51,342 nucleotides of DNA from ATZT02 sp964655115 (lineage in GTDB: Bacteria > Actinomycetota > Actinomycetes > S36-B12 > UBA5976), in NCBI GenBank assembly GCA_964655115.1, contig CAZZKM010000004.1, forward strand, positions 1 through 51,342, given 5' to 3'. Shown here piece after piece: positions 9,199 through 17,569 of this stretch (the stretch's first letter is position 1; every line of letters starts with the position of its first letter). A model generated the notes under the pieces. The model was given only the letters and a program-made list of their open reading frames with translations, searched no databases and was not told the origin of the DNA. Both the position numbers and the translations under genes were made by a program.

Positions 9199-9572
9199 TA
9201 GAAATTAAGCCCTCCTTCTCGTGCTCCATCAGCTAGTGCAGCTACTCGACCGTGATATTTACGTCCTGCACGATCAAAAACTACTTCTTTGATTCCTTTA
9301 GCATTTGCTCTTTCAGCAACTTTTTTACCAACAAGTTTTGCTTGTGCAGTTTTATCTCCACTAATTCCTTCTTCAATTGAAGATGCAAAAGCAAGAGTTT
9401 GACCTGTTAAATCATCAATTACTTGTACAGTCACATTTCTCAAAGATCTTGTTACAACCAAACGTGGTTTAGCAGTAGTTCCAGAGATTTTTTTACGCAC
9501 TCTAATATGACGACGTCTCTTTGATTGGGCATTTTTACTCAAATGCTTACTTGGCTTAGTAAAATTACTCAT
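9198..9572 (-). CDS. rplR: 50S ribosomal protein L18
   Basis: The protein has 124 residues and binds 5S rRNA in the central protuberance together with L5. RRHIRVRKKISGTTAKPRL and the C-terminal FDRAGRKYHGRVAALADGAREGGL are characteristic. It is separated from rplF by 2 bp. Confidence 0.96.
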   Translation of the reverse strand: MSNFTKPSKHLSKNAQSKRRRHIRVRKKISGTTAKPRLVVTRSLRNVTVQVIDDLTGQTLAFASSIEEGISGDKTAQAKLVGKKVAERANAKGIKEVVFDRAGRKYHGRVAALADGAREGGLNF

Positions 9573-9574
9573 AA

Positions 9575-10114
9575 TTACTTACCAGCCTTTCCAGCTTTAC
9601 GTCTAATAACCTCGGTATCAAAGCGCACACCTTTACCTTTGTAAGGATCTTGTTTGCGAAGTTTTCTTACTTTGGCAGCAGTTTCGCCTACCGCTTGTTT
9701 ATCAATTCCAAAGATATGAAACTTAGTTGGTGTTTCGACTTTGAATGTAATTCCTTCAGGTGCTTTAAATAAAACAGGGTGAGAATAACCTAAAGCAAAT
9801 TCCAGATCATTACCTTTTGGTGTTACTTTGTAACCAGTTCCAACAATTTCCAAAGTTTTAGAGTAACCATCAGTTACACCTTTAACCATATTTGCAACTA
9901 AAGAGCGAGCAAGACCATGTAATGCTTTGTTTTTTGTTTCATCATTTGCTCTTTCCAAAAGAAATGTTCCATCATCATTTTTCTTTATAGAAATAGTTTC
10001 TGGTAGATCAATACTTAATTGTCCCTTTGGACCTTTAACATCTACTTTTTTGCCTGAGATGTTTACTTCCACACCGTTTGGCACACTTACTAATTTTTTA
10101 CCGACTCTAGACAT
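9575..10114 (-). CDS. rplF: 50S ribosomal protein L6
   Basis: The protein has 179 residues with the two tandem L6 folds. The N-terminal MSRVGKK and the C-terminal KLRKQDPYKGKGVRF box are conserved. L6 sits near the sarcin-ricin loop. It lies 6 bp downstream of rpsH. Confidence 0.97.
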   Translation of the reverse strand: MSRVGKKLVSVPNGVEVNISGKKVDVKGPKGQLSIDLPETISIKKNDDGTFLLERANDETKNKALHGLARSLVANMVKGVTDGYSKTLEIVGTGYKVTPKGNDLEFALGYSHPVLFKAPEGITFKVETPTKFHIFGIDKQAVGETAAKVRKLRKQDPYKGKGVRFDTEVIRRKAGKAGK

Positions 10115-10120
10115 TTTTAG

Positions 10121-10519
10121 TTACCAAACATAGGCAAGAACTTCTCCGCCTACGCCTTTCTTTGATGCCTCTTTATCGGTTAACAATCCACCTGAAGTTG
10201 AAATGATTGCAATTCCAAGTCCACCTAAAACTTTAGGTAGATTTTCACTTTTTGCATAAACTCTTAAACCTGGACGAGAAACTCTTCTCAAACCAGAAAT
10301 TGAACGTTCTCTGCTTGGACCATATTTAAGTTCTAAAACTAAAGCTTGACCAACTTTTGCTGGCTCTTCTTTGTAGCCTTTTATATAGCCTTCTTTAGTT
10401 AAAATTTCGGCAATATTTTTCTTTATTTTAGAAAATGGCATACTCACAGATTCATGATGAGCTGTGTTTGCATTACGCAAACGAGCTAACATGTCCGCGA
10501 TCGGATCTGTCATCGTCAT
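10121..10519 (-). CDS. rpsH: 30S ribosomal protein S8
   Basis: The protein has 132 residues. MTDPIADMLARLRNA at the N-terminus and the STSGGLLTDKEA box near the C-terminus are diagnostic. S8 binds the central domain of 16S rRNA and in several bacteria represses the spc operon. Two in-frame ATG codons lie at 10519 and 10513; the second gives the more usual MTDP start. A structured 60-bp spacer lies upstream. Confidence 0.96.
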   Translation of the reverse strand: MTMTDPIADMLARLRNANTAHHESVSMPFSKIKKNIAEILTKEGYIKGYKEEPAKVGQALVLELKYGPSRERSISGLRRVSRPGLRVYAKSENLPKVLGGLGIAIISTSGGLLTDKEASKKGVGGEVLAYVW

Positions 10520-10579
10520 TGGCTTTTTTAGCCTTTCTCGTTGTGGTTTCCTTCGAGGACCTGCAACGTTAGTTTTTTA
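10520..10579 (-). promoter_or_regulatory. Structured rpsN-rpsH spacer, possible translational control site
   Basis: This is the largest gap inside the spc operon, where most spacers are under 15 bp. On the mRNA strand CGTTG and CAACG enclose an inner TCCT/AGGA hairpin, and a second small stem (GGCT/AGCC) overlaps the region just before the rpsH start. S8 autoregulates the spc operon in E. coli, but I cannot confirm an S8-binding consensus here. Confidence 0.35.
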
Positions 10580-10765
10580 CTACCAACTGCTCTTGGTAAT
10601 TCCTGGAAGTTCACCTTTGTGTGCTTTGTTTCTAAAACAAATGCGACATAGGTTGAATTTTCTATAAACTGCACGTTGTCTTCCACATGCTCCACAACGT
10701 GTGTAAGCGCGCACTTTGAATTTTGGAGTGCGTTGCTGTTTTTGCTTTATAGAAGTCTTTGCCAT
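10580..10765 (-). CDS. rpsZ: 30S ribosomal protein S14, zinc-binding (type Z)
   Basis: The protein has 61 residues. It is the short, zinc-containing form with two Cys-x2-Cys pairs (RCGACGRQ and LCRICFR) and the usual C-terminal GELPGITKSSW. S14 helps assemble the 30S head. It is the in-operon copy; no Cys-free paralogue is in the window. It lies 4 bp after rplE. Confidence 0.96.
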   Translation of the reverse strand: MAKTSIKQKQQRTPKFKVRAYTRCGACGRQRAVYRKFNLCRICFRNKAHKGELPGITKSSW

Positions 10766-10769
10766 TTAG

Positions 10770-11336
10770 TTATGCCTCCTTGAAAGGAAAACCAAGCAAT
10801 TTAAGCAATGCTCTTCCTTCATCATTATTAGTTGCAGTAGTCACAACAGTTATATCCATTCCACGAGGTCTATCAATTGAATCTTGTGGAACTTCAATAA
10901 ATACTGATTGTTCAGTTAAACCAAATGTGTAATTACCGTTTCCATCAAATTGTTTTGGAGATAATCCTCTGAAGTCTCTAATTCTTGGTAGACCAACAGC
11001 AAGAAGACGATCTAAGAATTCCCACATACGATCTCCACGCATAGTGACGTGTGCACCAATTGGTTGGTTTTCGCGAAGTTTAAAGTTTGCAATTGATTTT
11101 TTAGCTTTTGCTACAGATGGTTTTTGACCTGTGATCAAAGTTAAATCTCTAATTGCACCTTCAATAAGTTTTGAATCTTTGGCAGCTTCGCCAACACCCA
11201 TGTTCACCACGATTTTTGTTAAACGTGGAACTTGATTAACGTTTTTGAAACCGAATTCTTTTTGCAATGCTGGAGCAATATCAGTTAAATACTTTTGTTT
11301 TAAACGTGGTTTTTCACGTGTTTGAGTAGCAGTCAC
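10770..11336 (-). CDS. rplE: 50S ribosomal protein L5
   Basis: The protein has 188 residues and starts at GTG 11336. KIVVNMGVGEA, TGQKPSVAKAKKSIANFK and the C-terminal GMDITVVTTATNNDEGRALL are conserved. L5 binds 5S rRNA and contacts the P-site tRNA. It lies one base after rplX. Confidence 0.97.
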   Translation of the reverse strand: MTATQTREKPRLKQKYLTDIAPALQKEFGFKNVNQVPRLTKIVVNMGVGEAAKDSKLIEGAIRDLTLITGQKPSVAKAKKSIANFKLRENQPIGAHVTMRGDRMWEFLDRLLAVGLPRIRDFRGLSPKQFDGNGNYTFGLTEQSVFIEVPQDSIDRPRGMDITVVTTATNNDEGRALLKLLGFPFKEA

Positions 11337-11337
11337 T

Positions 11338-11700
11338 TTATAGCTCCTTTCCGGTGCGAGCAGAAACTCTTACTAATCTGGTTGAGACATAAGTTGTGCC
11401 ATCTGATCTTTTCTTTTCAACTTTGTCTCTTCTTCTTTTAACTCTGGTGGGTTTGTTATCAGTTGGATCAACCACCATTACGTTGCTTGCATCAAGTGGT
11501 GCTTCGACAGTCAAAATTCCACCCGAAGTAGCTCCACGTTCTGCTTGAGCAACTTTGGTGTGTTTCTTAACTCGATTGACACCTTCAACTGTGACTAAGC
11601 CTTGGATTGGATCAACTTTTAGAACACGTCCTGTTGTGCCACGATCTTTGCCACTAATTACTTGTACTAAATCACCTTTTTTAATGTGCATGGAAGCCAT
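11338..11700 (-). CDS. rplX: 50S ribosomal protein L24
   Basis: The protein has 120 residues with an N-terminal KOW motif (IKKGDLVQVISGKDRGTTGRV) and the VEGVNRVKKHTK segment. It initiates large-subunit assembly at the polypeptide exit. It abuts rplN directly. Confidence 0.96.
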   Translation of the reverse strand: MASMHIKKGDLVQVISGKDRGTTGRVLKVDPIQGLVTVEGVNRVKKHTKVAQAERGATSGGILTVEAPLDASNVMVVDPTDNKPTRVKRRRDKVEKKRSDGTTYVSTRLVRVSARTGKEL

Positions 11701-12069
11701 TTATAAAACCTCCGGTGCTAGTGAAATAATTTTCATAAATTTTTTATCACGCAATTCTCTTCCCACAGGACCAAAAATACGGGTGCCGCGTGGTTCGTTA
11801 TCTTCTTTCAAGATAACTGCAGCGTTTTCATCAAAACGAATATAAGAACCATCTGCACGTCTTAGTTGTTTCACAATTCTTACAACAACTGCTTTGACAA
11901 CTTCACCTTTTTTGACAGTTCCACCTGGGATTGCATCTTTTACTGAACACACAATTACATCACCAATGCTTGCGTAACGTCTTTGTGAACCACCTAGCAC
12001 GCGAATACACAAAAGCTCTTTAGCTCCTGTGTTATCAGCGACTCTTAGTCGTGACTCTGCTTGAATCAT
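11701..12069 (-). CDS. rplN: 50S ribosomal protein L14
   Basis: The protein has 122 residues, the family-standard length. MIQAESRLRVADNTGAKE and the C-terminal RGTRIFGPVGRELR are diagnostic. L14 forms an intersubunit bridge and is the binding site of the silencing factor RsfS. It lies 14 bp after rpsQ. Confidence 0.97.
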   Translation of the reverse strand: MIQAESRLRVADNTGAKELLCIRVLGGSQRRYASIGDVIVCSVKDAIPGGTVKKGEVVKAVVVRIVKQLRRADGSYIRFDENAAVILKEDNEPRGTRIFGPVGRELRDKKFMKIISLAPEVL

Positions 12070-12083
12070 TTTTTAATAATCCT

Positions 12084-12350
12084 TTACTTAGCTTTTTCCA
12101 AAATGCTGACCATGCGCCAACGCTTTGTTGCTGATAGTGGTCTTGTTTCCATCAATAAAACACGATCACCAATTCCTGCTTCATTCTTTTCATCGTGAGC
12201 TTTGAATTTTTTAGAACGTGAAATTACTTTTCCATAAAGTGAGTGAGTAAATTGTTCTTCAAGTTTTACCACAATGGTTTTATCCATTTTGTTTGAAACC
12301 ACAATTCCTTCAATAGTTTTTCTTGCGTTTCGTTTTACAGAGTTACTCAT
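12084..12350 (-). CDS. rpsQ: 30S ribosomal protein S17
   Basis: The protein has 88 residues with the OB-fold S17 sequence (GIVVSNKMDKTIVVKLEE, GDRVLLMETRPLSATKRWR). Its ATG overlaps the rpmC stop in an ATGA arrangement (12347-12350), so translation is probably coupled. Confidence 0.96.
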   Translation of the reverse strand: MSNSVKRNARKTIEGIVVSNKMDKTIVVKLEEQFTHSLYGKVISRSKKFKAHDEKNEAGIGDRVLLMETRPLSATKRWRMVSILEKAK

Positions 12351-12580
12351 GCTGCACCTTCTGTATCAACTGGGGTAATTCCTAATTCTCTTTCACGCAA
12401 AATTGTGTAAATACGCGCAATTTCTGTTTTTACACTTCTTAAACGACCATGATTTTCCAACTGACCAGTTGCTGATTGGAAACGAAGATTAAACAATTCT
12501 TCTTTTGCTTCTTTTAATTTCTTGTTCAAATCTTCATTGGTTTGACCACGAAACTCTTGTGTTTTAGTAGCTTTAGCCAT
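12347..12580 (-). CDS. rpmC: 50S ribosomal protein L29
   Basis: The protein has 77 residues and is a helical hairpin with the L29 signature (KKLKEAKEELFNLRFQSATGQL, then LRSVKTEIARIYTILRERE). It sits at the exit tunnel near the docking site for nascent-chain factors. It lies 2 bp after rplP. Confidence 0.96.
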   Translation of the reverse strand: MAKATKTQEFRGQTNEDLNKKLKEAKEELFNLRFQSATGQLENHGRLRSVKTEIARIYTILRERELGITPVDTEGAA

Positions 12581-12582
12581 CT

Positions 12583-13002
12583 TTATCCCTCCACCACTTC
12601 ACGAGTGACGATTCGACATTTCATCGGTAATTTATGCATTGCTCTGGTTAGAGCTTCTCTTGCAACTTTTTCATCAGGAAAAGTAACTTCAAACATCACT
12701 CTGCCTGGTTTAACGTTTGCTACCCACCATTCAGGTGAACCCTTACCTGAACCCATACGAGTTTCAGCTGGTTTTTTAGTAAGTGGGCGATCTGGATAAA
12801 TATTGATCCAAACTTTTCCACCACGTTTTAAGTGTCTAGTCATTGCAATACGTGCAGCTTCAATTTGTCGGTTGGTGACATATGAACTGGTTAGTGCTTG
12901 CAATCCAAAATCACCAAATTCTATTTTTGTTGCACCTTTAGATTTACCGGCACGTTTTGGGTGATGTTGTTTTCTATGAGCAACTCTTTTTGGAATCAAC
13001 AT
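12583..13002 (-). CDS. rplP: 50S ribosomal protein L16
   Basis: The protein has 139 residues. MLIPKRVAHRKQH, the conserved RMGSGKGSPEWWVA box and the RPLTKKPAETRMG segment identify L16, which organises the A-site and central protuberance. It lies 3 bp after rpsC. Confidence 0.97.
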   Translation of the reverse strand: MLIPKRVAHRKQHHPKRAGKSKGATKIEFGDFGLQALTSSYVTNRQIEAARIAMTRHLKRGGKVWINIYPDRPLTKKPAETRMGSGKGSPEWWVANVKPGRVMFEVTFPDEKVAREALTRAMHKLPMKCRIVTREVVEG

Positions 13003-13005
13003 AAA

Positions 13006-13794
13006 TTACTCACCACTTCCTGATTCATTCTTTTCAGAAACTTTTTCTGCTTTTTCTTTCTTAGGTTTTCTTGATGGCTTTGTTTGTTTAGCTACTTGAA
13101 GAGCTTGTGCTTGAAGTTTTGCTTGTTGAGCTTTTGCTTCTTTTTCAGCTTTTGTTACTGGGGCATCACCTTTAAAGATCCAAACTTTGCAACCAATGCG
13201 ACCAAAAGTGGTGTGAGCTTCATGGAAACCAAATTCAATATTTGCTCTTAGAGTGTGTAAAGGAACTCTTCCTTCACGATAAAACTCTGAACGACTCATT
13301 TCTGCTCCACCTAAACGACCAGAAACTTGAACTCTAATTCCTTTTGCGCCACCTTTAAGTGCAGTTTGCATACCTTTTCTCATCGCACGTCTAAATGAAA
13401 CACGACTTGCTAATTGTTCTGCTACACCTTGAGCAACAAGTTGAGCATTAACTTCTGGGTTTTTTACTTCCAAAATGTTTAATTGAACTTGTTTACCGGT
13501 TAGTTTTTCTAAATCAATTCTGATGCGATCTGCTTCTTGTCCACGACGACCAATCACAATTCCTGGGCGTGCTGTGTGAATATCAATTCTTACTCTTTCA
13601 CGAGTTCTTTCAATATCAACATGACTAATTCCAGCTCTTTCCATACCAGCTGTTAATTTTTCACGAATTAAAATATCTTCCTTTATATAGTCTTGATATC
13701 TTTCACCTTTTTTGGTTGAGTCTGCAAACCATTTGCTGGTGTAATCAGAGGTATATCCCAAACGGAAGCCATGTGGGTTAACTTTTTGACCCAT
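13006..13794 (-). CDS. rpsC: 30S ribosomal protein S3
   Basis: The protein has 262 residues. The N-terminal KH domain carries the VIGRRGQEADRIR loop, and the C-terminal S3 domain includes GRLGGAEMSRSEFYREGRVP. The last ~45 residues form a Lys/Gln/Glu-rich low-complexity tail that goes beyond the core fold, as in other actinobacteria. S3 lines the mRNA entry channel. It overlaps rplV by one base. Confidence 0.97.
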   Translation of the reverse strand: MGQKVNPHGFRLGYTSDYTSKWFADSTKKGERYQDYIKEDILIREKLTAGMERAGISHVDIERTRERVRIDIHTARPGIVIGRRGQEADRIRIDLEKLTGKQVQLNILEVKNPEVNAQLVAQGVAEQLASRVSFRRAMRKGMQTALKGGAKGIRVQVSGRLGGAEMSRSEFYREGRVPLHTLRANIEFGFHEAHTTFGRIGCKVWIFKGDAPVTKAEKEAKAQQAKLQAQALQVAKQTKPSRKPKKEKAEKVSEKNESGSGE

Positions 13795-14342
13795 TAGTTA
13801 TTGCCTCCTTCTGTTTTCTTGGTAGTTTTTTTCGCTACAGCTTTTTTCGCAGTTTTCTTTGCAGGTGCTTTCTTTGCTGTTTCAACAACTTCAGCTGCTT
13901 TTGCAGGAGCAACTTTTGCTACTGCTTGGACTTTTTTAGTTTCAACGCTTTGTTTTGACTTTGGTTTATTTGGACGTCTGCCAGGTTTTCTTCTTGGTGC
14001 AGATCCTTGTGGTTCCAAAATTAAAGTTATGTGGGAAGTTCTTTTATCAATTCTATAAGCTCTACCTTGTGCACGAGGTCTAATTCTTTTCATTGTTGGA
14101 CCTTCGTCAACAAATGCTTCTGCTACATACAAAGTTGCAGGATCAACATTTAAATTATTTTTTGCATTTGCCATTGCAGAATTTAAAACTTTTCCAACAG
14201 TTTCACTTGCTGCTTGTTCAGCATATTTCAAAACAGCTTGGGCTTCTCTGGCAGAAAGTCCACGAATTAAATTAACCACACGACGTGCTTTCATCGGTGT
14301 GATTCGCACGAAACGTGCTGATGCTCTAGATTCCATTGTCAT
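13794..14342 (-). CDS. rplV: 50S ribosomal protein L22 with Ala/Lys-rich C-terminal tail
   Basis: The protein has 182 residues. The L22 core (~residues 1-115) includes ARFVRITPMKARRVVNLIRG and the β-hairpin region RPRAQGRAYRIDKRTSHI, which lines the exit tunnel. The remaining ~65 residues are a histone H1-like tail of repeated AKK/KKT units, longer than in most bacteria. The rRNA-interacting core looks intact. Confidence 0.96.
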   Translation of the reverse strand: MTMESRASARFVRITPMKARRVVNLIRGLSAREAQAVLKYAEQAASETVGKVLNSAMANAKNNLNVDPATLYVAEAFVDEGPTMKRIRPRAQGRAYRIDKRTSHITLILEPQGSAPRRKPGRRPNKPKSKQSVETKKVQAVAKVAPAKAAEVVETAKKAPAKKTAKKAVAKKTTKKTEGGNN

Positions 14343-14348
14343 AATCCT

Positions 14349-14633
14349 TTATTCGTTTGTTGCTTTCTTGTCATCGCCCTTAACGTGTCCACGAAAAGTT
14401 CTGGTTGGAGCAAATTCGCCAAGTTTATGTCCGACCATTTGTTCTGTAATAAAAACTGGAATATGTTTTTTGCCATCATGAACTGCAATGGTGTGACCAA
14501 GCATGTCAGGAATAATCATGGAACGACGTGACCAAGATTTAATAACATTTTTGGTTTTCTTTTCATTTTGATCATTCACTTTTTTCAACAAGTGAGCATC
14601 AACAAATGGACCTTTTTTCAAACTTCTAGCCAT
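14349..14633 (-). CDS. rpsS: 30S ribosomal protein S19
   Basis: The protein has 94 residues. MARSLKKGPFVDAHL, the SRRSMIIPDMLGHTIAVHDG box and GHKLGEFAPTRTFRGH are diagnostic. S19 contacts 23S rRNA in the head-to-central-protuberance bridge. Its start overlaps the rplB stop by one base. Confidence 0.97.
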   Translation of the reverse strand: MARSLKKGPFVDAHLLKKVNDQNEKKTKNVIKSWSRRSMIIPDMLGHTIAVHDGKKHIPVFITEQMVGHKLGEFAPTRTFRGHVKGDDKKATNE

Positions 14634-15478
14634 TACTTAGCACTCCTTGCTTTGTTTGCTGGACGACGTCTGACAATAAATTTTTGTGAAGCTTTGTTTG
14701 GTCTACGAGTACGACCTTCTGGTTTACCTGAAGGATTAACAGGATGACGACCACCTGAGGTTTTTCCTTCACCACCACCGTGAGGATGATCAACTGGGTT
14801 CATTACAACACCACGCACAGTTGGTCGAACACCTTTCCAACGTTTACGTCCTGCTTTACCCCAACTGATATTGGATTGTTCAGCATTGCCGACTTCGCCA
14901 ACAGTTGCACGACATCTAACATCAACGCTTCTAATTTCGCCAGATGGAAGTCGTAATTGTGCAAGTTGACCTTCTTTAGCAACTAATTGCACACTTGCTC
15001 CAGCTGAACGTGCCATCTTGGCACCTCCACCAGGACGCAATTCCACAGCGTGAATCACTGTACCTACTGGAATATTTCTAATTGGCAAATTGTTTCCTGG
15101 TTTGATATCTGCATTTGGACCAGTTTCAATTGGATCATTTTGTTTTAATTTATTTGGAGCAAGAATGTATCTTTTTTCTCCATCAGCAAAATGAATCAAA
15201 GCAATACGAGCAGTTCTGTTTGGATCGTATTCAATGTGAGCAACTTTTGCTGGAACTCCGTCTTTGTCTAAACGTTTGAAATCAACGACGCGATAAGCGC
15301 GTTTGTGTCCGCCACCTTGATGACGAGTGGTAATTCTTCCTTGATTATTTCTGCCACCTTTGGAATTAATTGGCTTTATCAAAGATTTTTCAGGTGTTGA
15401 ACGAGTCAGTTCTGAAAAGTCAGCAACACTTGCACCACGATTAGATGGTGTTGTTGGTTTTAATTTTCTAATACCCAT
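14633..15478 (-). CDS. rplB: 50S ribosomal protein L2
   Basis: The protein has 281 residues. It has the N-terminal RNA-binding domain with HKRAYRVVDFKR and the C-terminal GVVMNPVDHPHGGGEGKTSGGRHPV region, including the conserved histidine of the peptidyl-transferase neighbourhood. L2 is needed for subunit association. It lies 18 bp after rplW. Confidence 0.97.
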   Translation of the reverse strand: MGIRKLKPTTPSNRGASVADFSELTRSTPEKSLIKPINSKGGRNNQGRITTRHQGGGHKRAYRVVDFKRLDKDGVPAKVAHIEYDPNRTARIALIHFADGEKRYILAPNKLKQNDPIETGPNADIKPGNNLPIRNIPVGTVIHAVELRPGGGAKMARSAGASVQLVAKEGQLAQLRLPSGEIRSVDVRCRATVGEVGNAEQSNISWGKAGRKRWKGVRPTVRGVVMNPVDHPHGGGEGKTSGGRHPVNPSGKPEGRTRRPNKASQKFIVRRRPANKARSAK

Positions 15479-15496
15479 TTTTGTTCAACCTCCCTT

Positions 15497-15796
15497 TTAA
15501 GCACTTGGCGCATTAAATATGTCAATTCGATCCCCTTGCGCAAGAGAAACAATTGCTCTTTTAGTGTCAGATCTTGATCCTTCACCAAAACGAGTGCGGT
15601 AAGTTTTACCTTTTCTGTTAAGTGTGTTAACACTTAAAACTTTTACGTTGAATAATTTTTCAACAGCTTGTCTAATTTGAGTTTTATTTGCATCTTTTCT
15701 TACTAAGAAGGTGTACTTGTTTTCATCCAAAAGTGAATAACTTTTTTCTGAAACTACTGGTGCTATTAAAACTTTTCTTAAATCATTTGGATTCAT
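15497..15796 (-). CDS. rplW: 50S ribosomal protein L23
   Basis: The protein has 99 residues with LRKVLIAPVVSEKSY, the KTQIRQAVEKLFNVKV segment and the C-terminal KRAIVSLAQGDRIDIF. L23 is the docking site for trigger factor and SRP at the exit tunnel. It abuts rplD. Confidence 0.96.
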   Translation of the reverse strand: MNPNDLRKVLIAPVVSEKSYSLLDENKYTFLVRKDANKTQIRQAVEKLFNVKVLSVNTLNRKGKTYRTRFGEGSRSDTKRAIVSLAQGDRIDIFNAPSA

Positions 15797-16477
15797 TTAT
15801 GCACCAACCTCTGCATCAGTTGAGCGACCTACAGCACTTGCAGATTTTCCAGTTCGTGGACCATTCAAAAATTCTTCTAAAGCTAATTTGGTAAACACAA
15901 CATCATCGGCATTTAAAACATCATAAGTATTTAATTGTCCAGGAGAAACCACGTGTAATTCTTTAACATTTCTTAAAGAAAACCAGCCAACTAATTCATT
16001 TAATGAAACGATAACTAAAACTTTTTTACCTTTTGCAACATTTCGAACTGCTTTTACACCTTGTTTTGTTGAGGGTTTGTCACCTTCGACAATTGCAGAC
16101 AAAATATGAATTTGGTTTTCTCTTGCTCTATCACTTAAAGCAGATCTAAGCGCTGCTAATTTCATTTTCTTTGGTGTTCTTTGTTCGTAATCTCTTGGTG
16201 AAATTGAGTGAACATGTCCACCACCTGTCCATTGTGGAGAACGAATAGAACCTTGACGAGCATTACCAGTTCCTTTTTGCTTATAAGGTTTCTTTCCACC
16301 ACCGGAAACATCTGAATGTGATTTAGTTTTTTGAGTACCTTGTCTTGCTGCTGCTAATTGTGCTGTGACAACTTGGTGCATTAATGGCACGTTTACTTGG
16401 CAATCAAAAATATCTGCAGGCAATTCCATATTTCCTGCACTTGTTCCTGTTGGAGAAGTAATTTGTACGCTAGGCAT
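15797..16477 (-). CDS. rplD: 50S ribosomal protein L4
   Basis: The protein has 226 residues. The extended-loop segment GGGKKPYKQKGTGNARQGSIR reaches into the exit tunnel and is conserved. In E. coli L4 also represses the S10 operon. The N-terminus VQITSPTGTSAGNMELP matches actinobacterial L4. It overlaps rplC by one base. Confidence 0.96.
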   Translation of the reverse strand: MPSVQITSPTGTSAGNMELPADIFDCQVNVPLMHQVVTAQLAAARQGTQKTKSHSDVSGGGKKPYKQKGTGNARQGSIRSPQWTGGGHVHSISPRDYEQRTPKKMKLAALRSALSDRARENQIHILSAIVEGDKPSTKQGVKAVRNVAKGKKVLVIVSLNELVGWFSLRNVKELHVVSPGQLNTYDVLNADDVVFTKLALEEFLNGPRTGKSASAVGRSTDAEVGA

Positions 16478-17142
16478 TATTTTTTACCTGCCTTAACAAT
16501 TTGAGTTTTGGCAGCAGATCTAACTAAAACTAAAGAACCAATTGGACCTGGCACTGCACCTTTAACAAGAATTAAATTATTTTCAGGATCTATTTGAGCA
16601 ATTGTCATGTTCACTGTGGTAACACGATCTGAACCCATACGTCCTGCCATTTTTAAACCTTTGAAAACTCTGCCTGGAGTTGAGTTTGCACCAACTGAAC
16701 CTGGAGATCTGTGTTTTCTTTCCACACCGTGTGATGCACGAAGTCCATGGAAACCATGACGTTTCATAACACCAGCAAAACCTTTACCTTTGCTAGTTCC
16801 AGTTACATCAACTGCTTCACCTGCTGCAAATAAATCTGCATTAATTTCTTGGCCAAGTGTGTAATTGTTTGCATCAAGAGTTCTAATTTCTACAACGTGT
16901 CTTCTAGGAGTTACACCTGCTTTTGCAAAGTGACCTTTTTCAGGTTTATTAACTTTTCTTGGATCAATTTCACCAAAAGCTAATTGCACTGCAGAGTAGC
17001 CATCTTCTTCTTTAGTTCTAACTTTGGTGACAACATTTGGACCAGCTTTAATCACAGTTACAGGAACTACTTTGTTTGCTTCATCCCATACTTGAGTCAT
17101 ACCAAGTTTTTCTCCCAATATGCCTTTTACATTACGATCCAT
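16477..17142 (-). CDS. rplC: 50S ribosomal protein L3
   Basis: The protein has 221 residues. KGILGEKLGMTQVWD at the N-terminus and the conserved central block (SKGKGFAGVMKRHGFHG, then GRVFKGLKMAGRMG) identify L3, which reaches the peptidyl-transferase centre and nucleates 50S assembly. It lies 20 bp after rpsJ. Confidence 0.97.
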   Translation of the reverse strand: MDRNVKGILGEKLGMTQVWDEANKVVPVTVIKAGPNVVTKVRTKEEDGYSAVQLAFGEIDPRKVNKPEKGHFAKAGVTPRRHVVEIRTLDANNYTLGQEINADLFAAGEAVDVTGTSKGKGFAGVMKRHGFHGLRASHGVERKHRSPGSVGANSTPGRVFKGLKMAGRMGSDRVTTVNMTIAQIDPENNLILVKGAVPGPIGSLVLVRSAAKTQIVKAGKK

Positions 17143-17162
17143 TTGTTCATCACCTCTTTTCT

Positions 17163-17471
17163 TTACAACTTAATTTCAATATCAACACCGGCTGGTAGGT
17201 CCAGACGCATTAGTGAATCAACAGTTTTTGGAGTTGGATCCAAAATGTCGATAAGTCTTTTGTGTGTTCTCATTTCAAAATGTTCGCGAGAATCTTTATA
17301 TTTAAAAGGGGAACGAATAACTACGTAAACATTTTTTTCAGTAGGAAGCGGTACAGGACCAGCAACCTTTGCACCAGTTTTAGTCACTGTTTCAACGATT
17401 TTTTTCGCTGAAGAATCAATGACCTCATGGTCGTAGGCTTTGAGCCTAATACGGATTTTTTGTCCGGCCAT
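17163..17471 (-). CDS. rpsJ: 30S ribosomal protein S10
   Basis: The protein has 102 residues, the first gene of the S10 operon. KIRIRLKAYDHEVIDSSAKK, GPVPLPTEKNVYVV and the HKRLIDILDPTPKTVDSL box are diagnostic. As NusE, S10 also acts in transcription antitermination with NusB. A hairpin lies in the 98-bp spacer to tuf. Confidence 0.97.
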   Translation of the reverse strand: MAGQKIRIRLKAYDHEVIDSSAKKIVETVTKTGAKVAGPVPLPTEKNVYVVIRSPFKYKDSREHFEMRTHKRLIDILDPTPKTVDSLMRLDLPAGVDIEIKL

Positions 17472-17569
17472 TTGGTTTTGCTTCTCTACTTTCTTTTCTA
17501 GTCTCTTTTTGTTGGCTTCAAGCGGAGTAAGTTTTGCCCACTCCGCCTGAAAATCAACGGGTTCGTTAA
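17472..17569 (-). promoter_or_regulatory. rpsJ leader between tuf and rpsJ, with a 7-bp hairpin
   Basis: On the transcript strand GCGGAGT and ACTCCGC (17546-17540 and 17528-17522) pair around a 10-base loop. A purine-rich tract runs from there to the rpsJ start. There is no U-run after the stem, so it is not a normal terminator. It may be an S10-operon leader element. I cannot place a certain promoter here. Confidence 0.4.
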
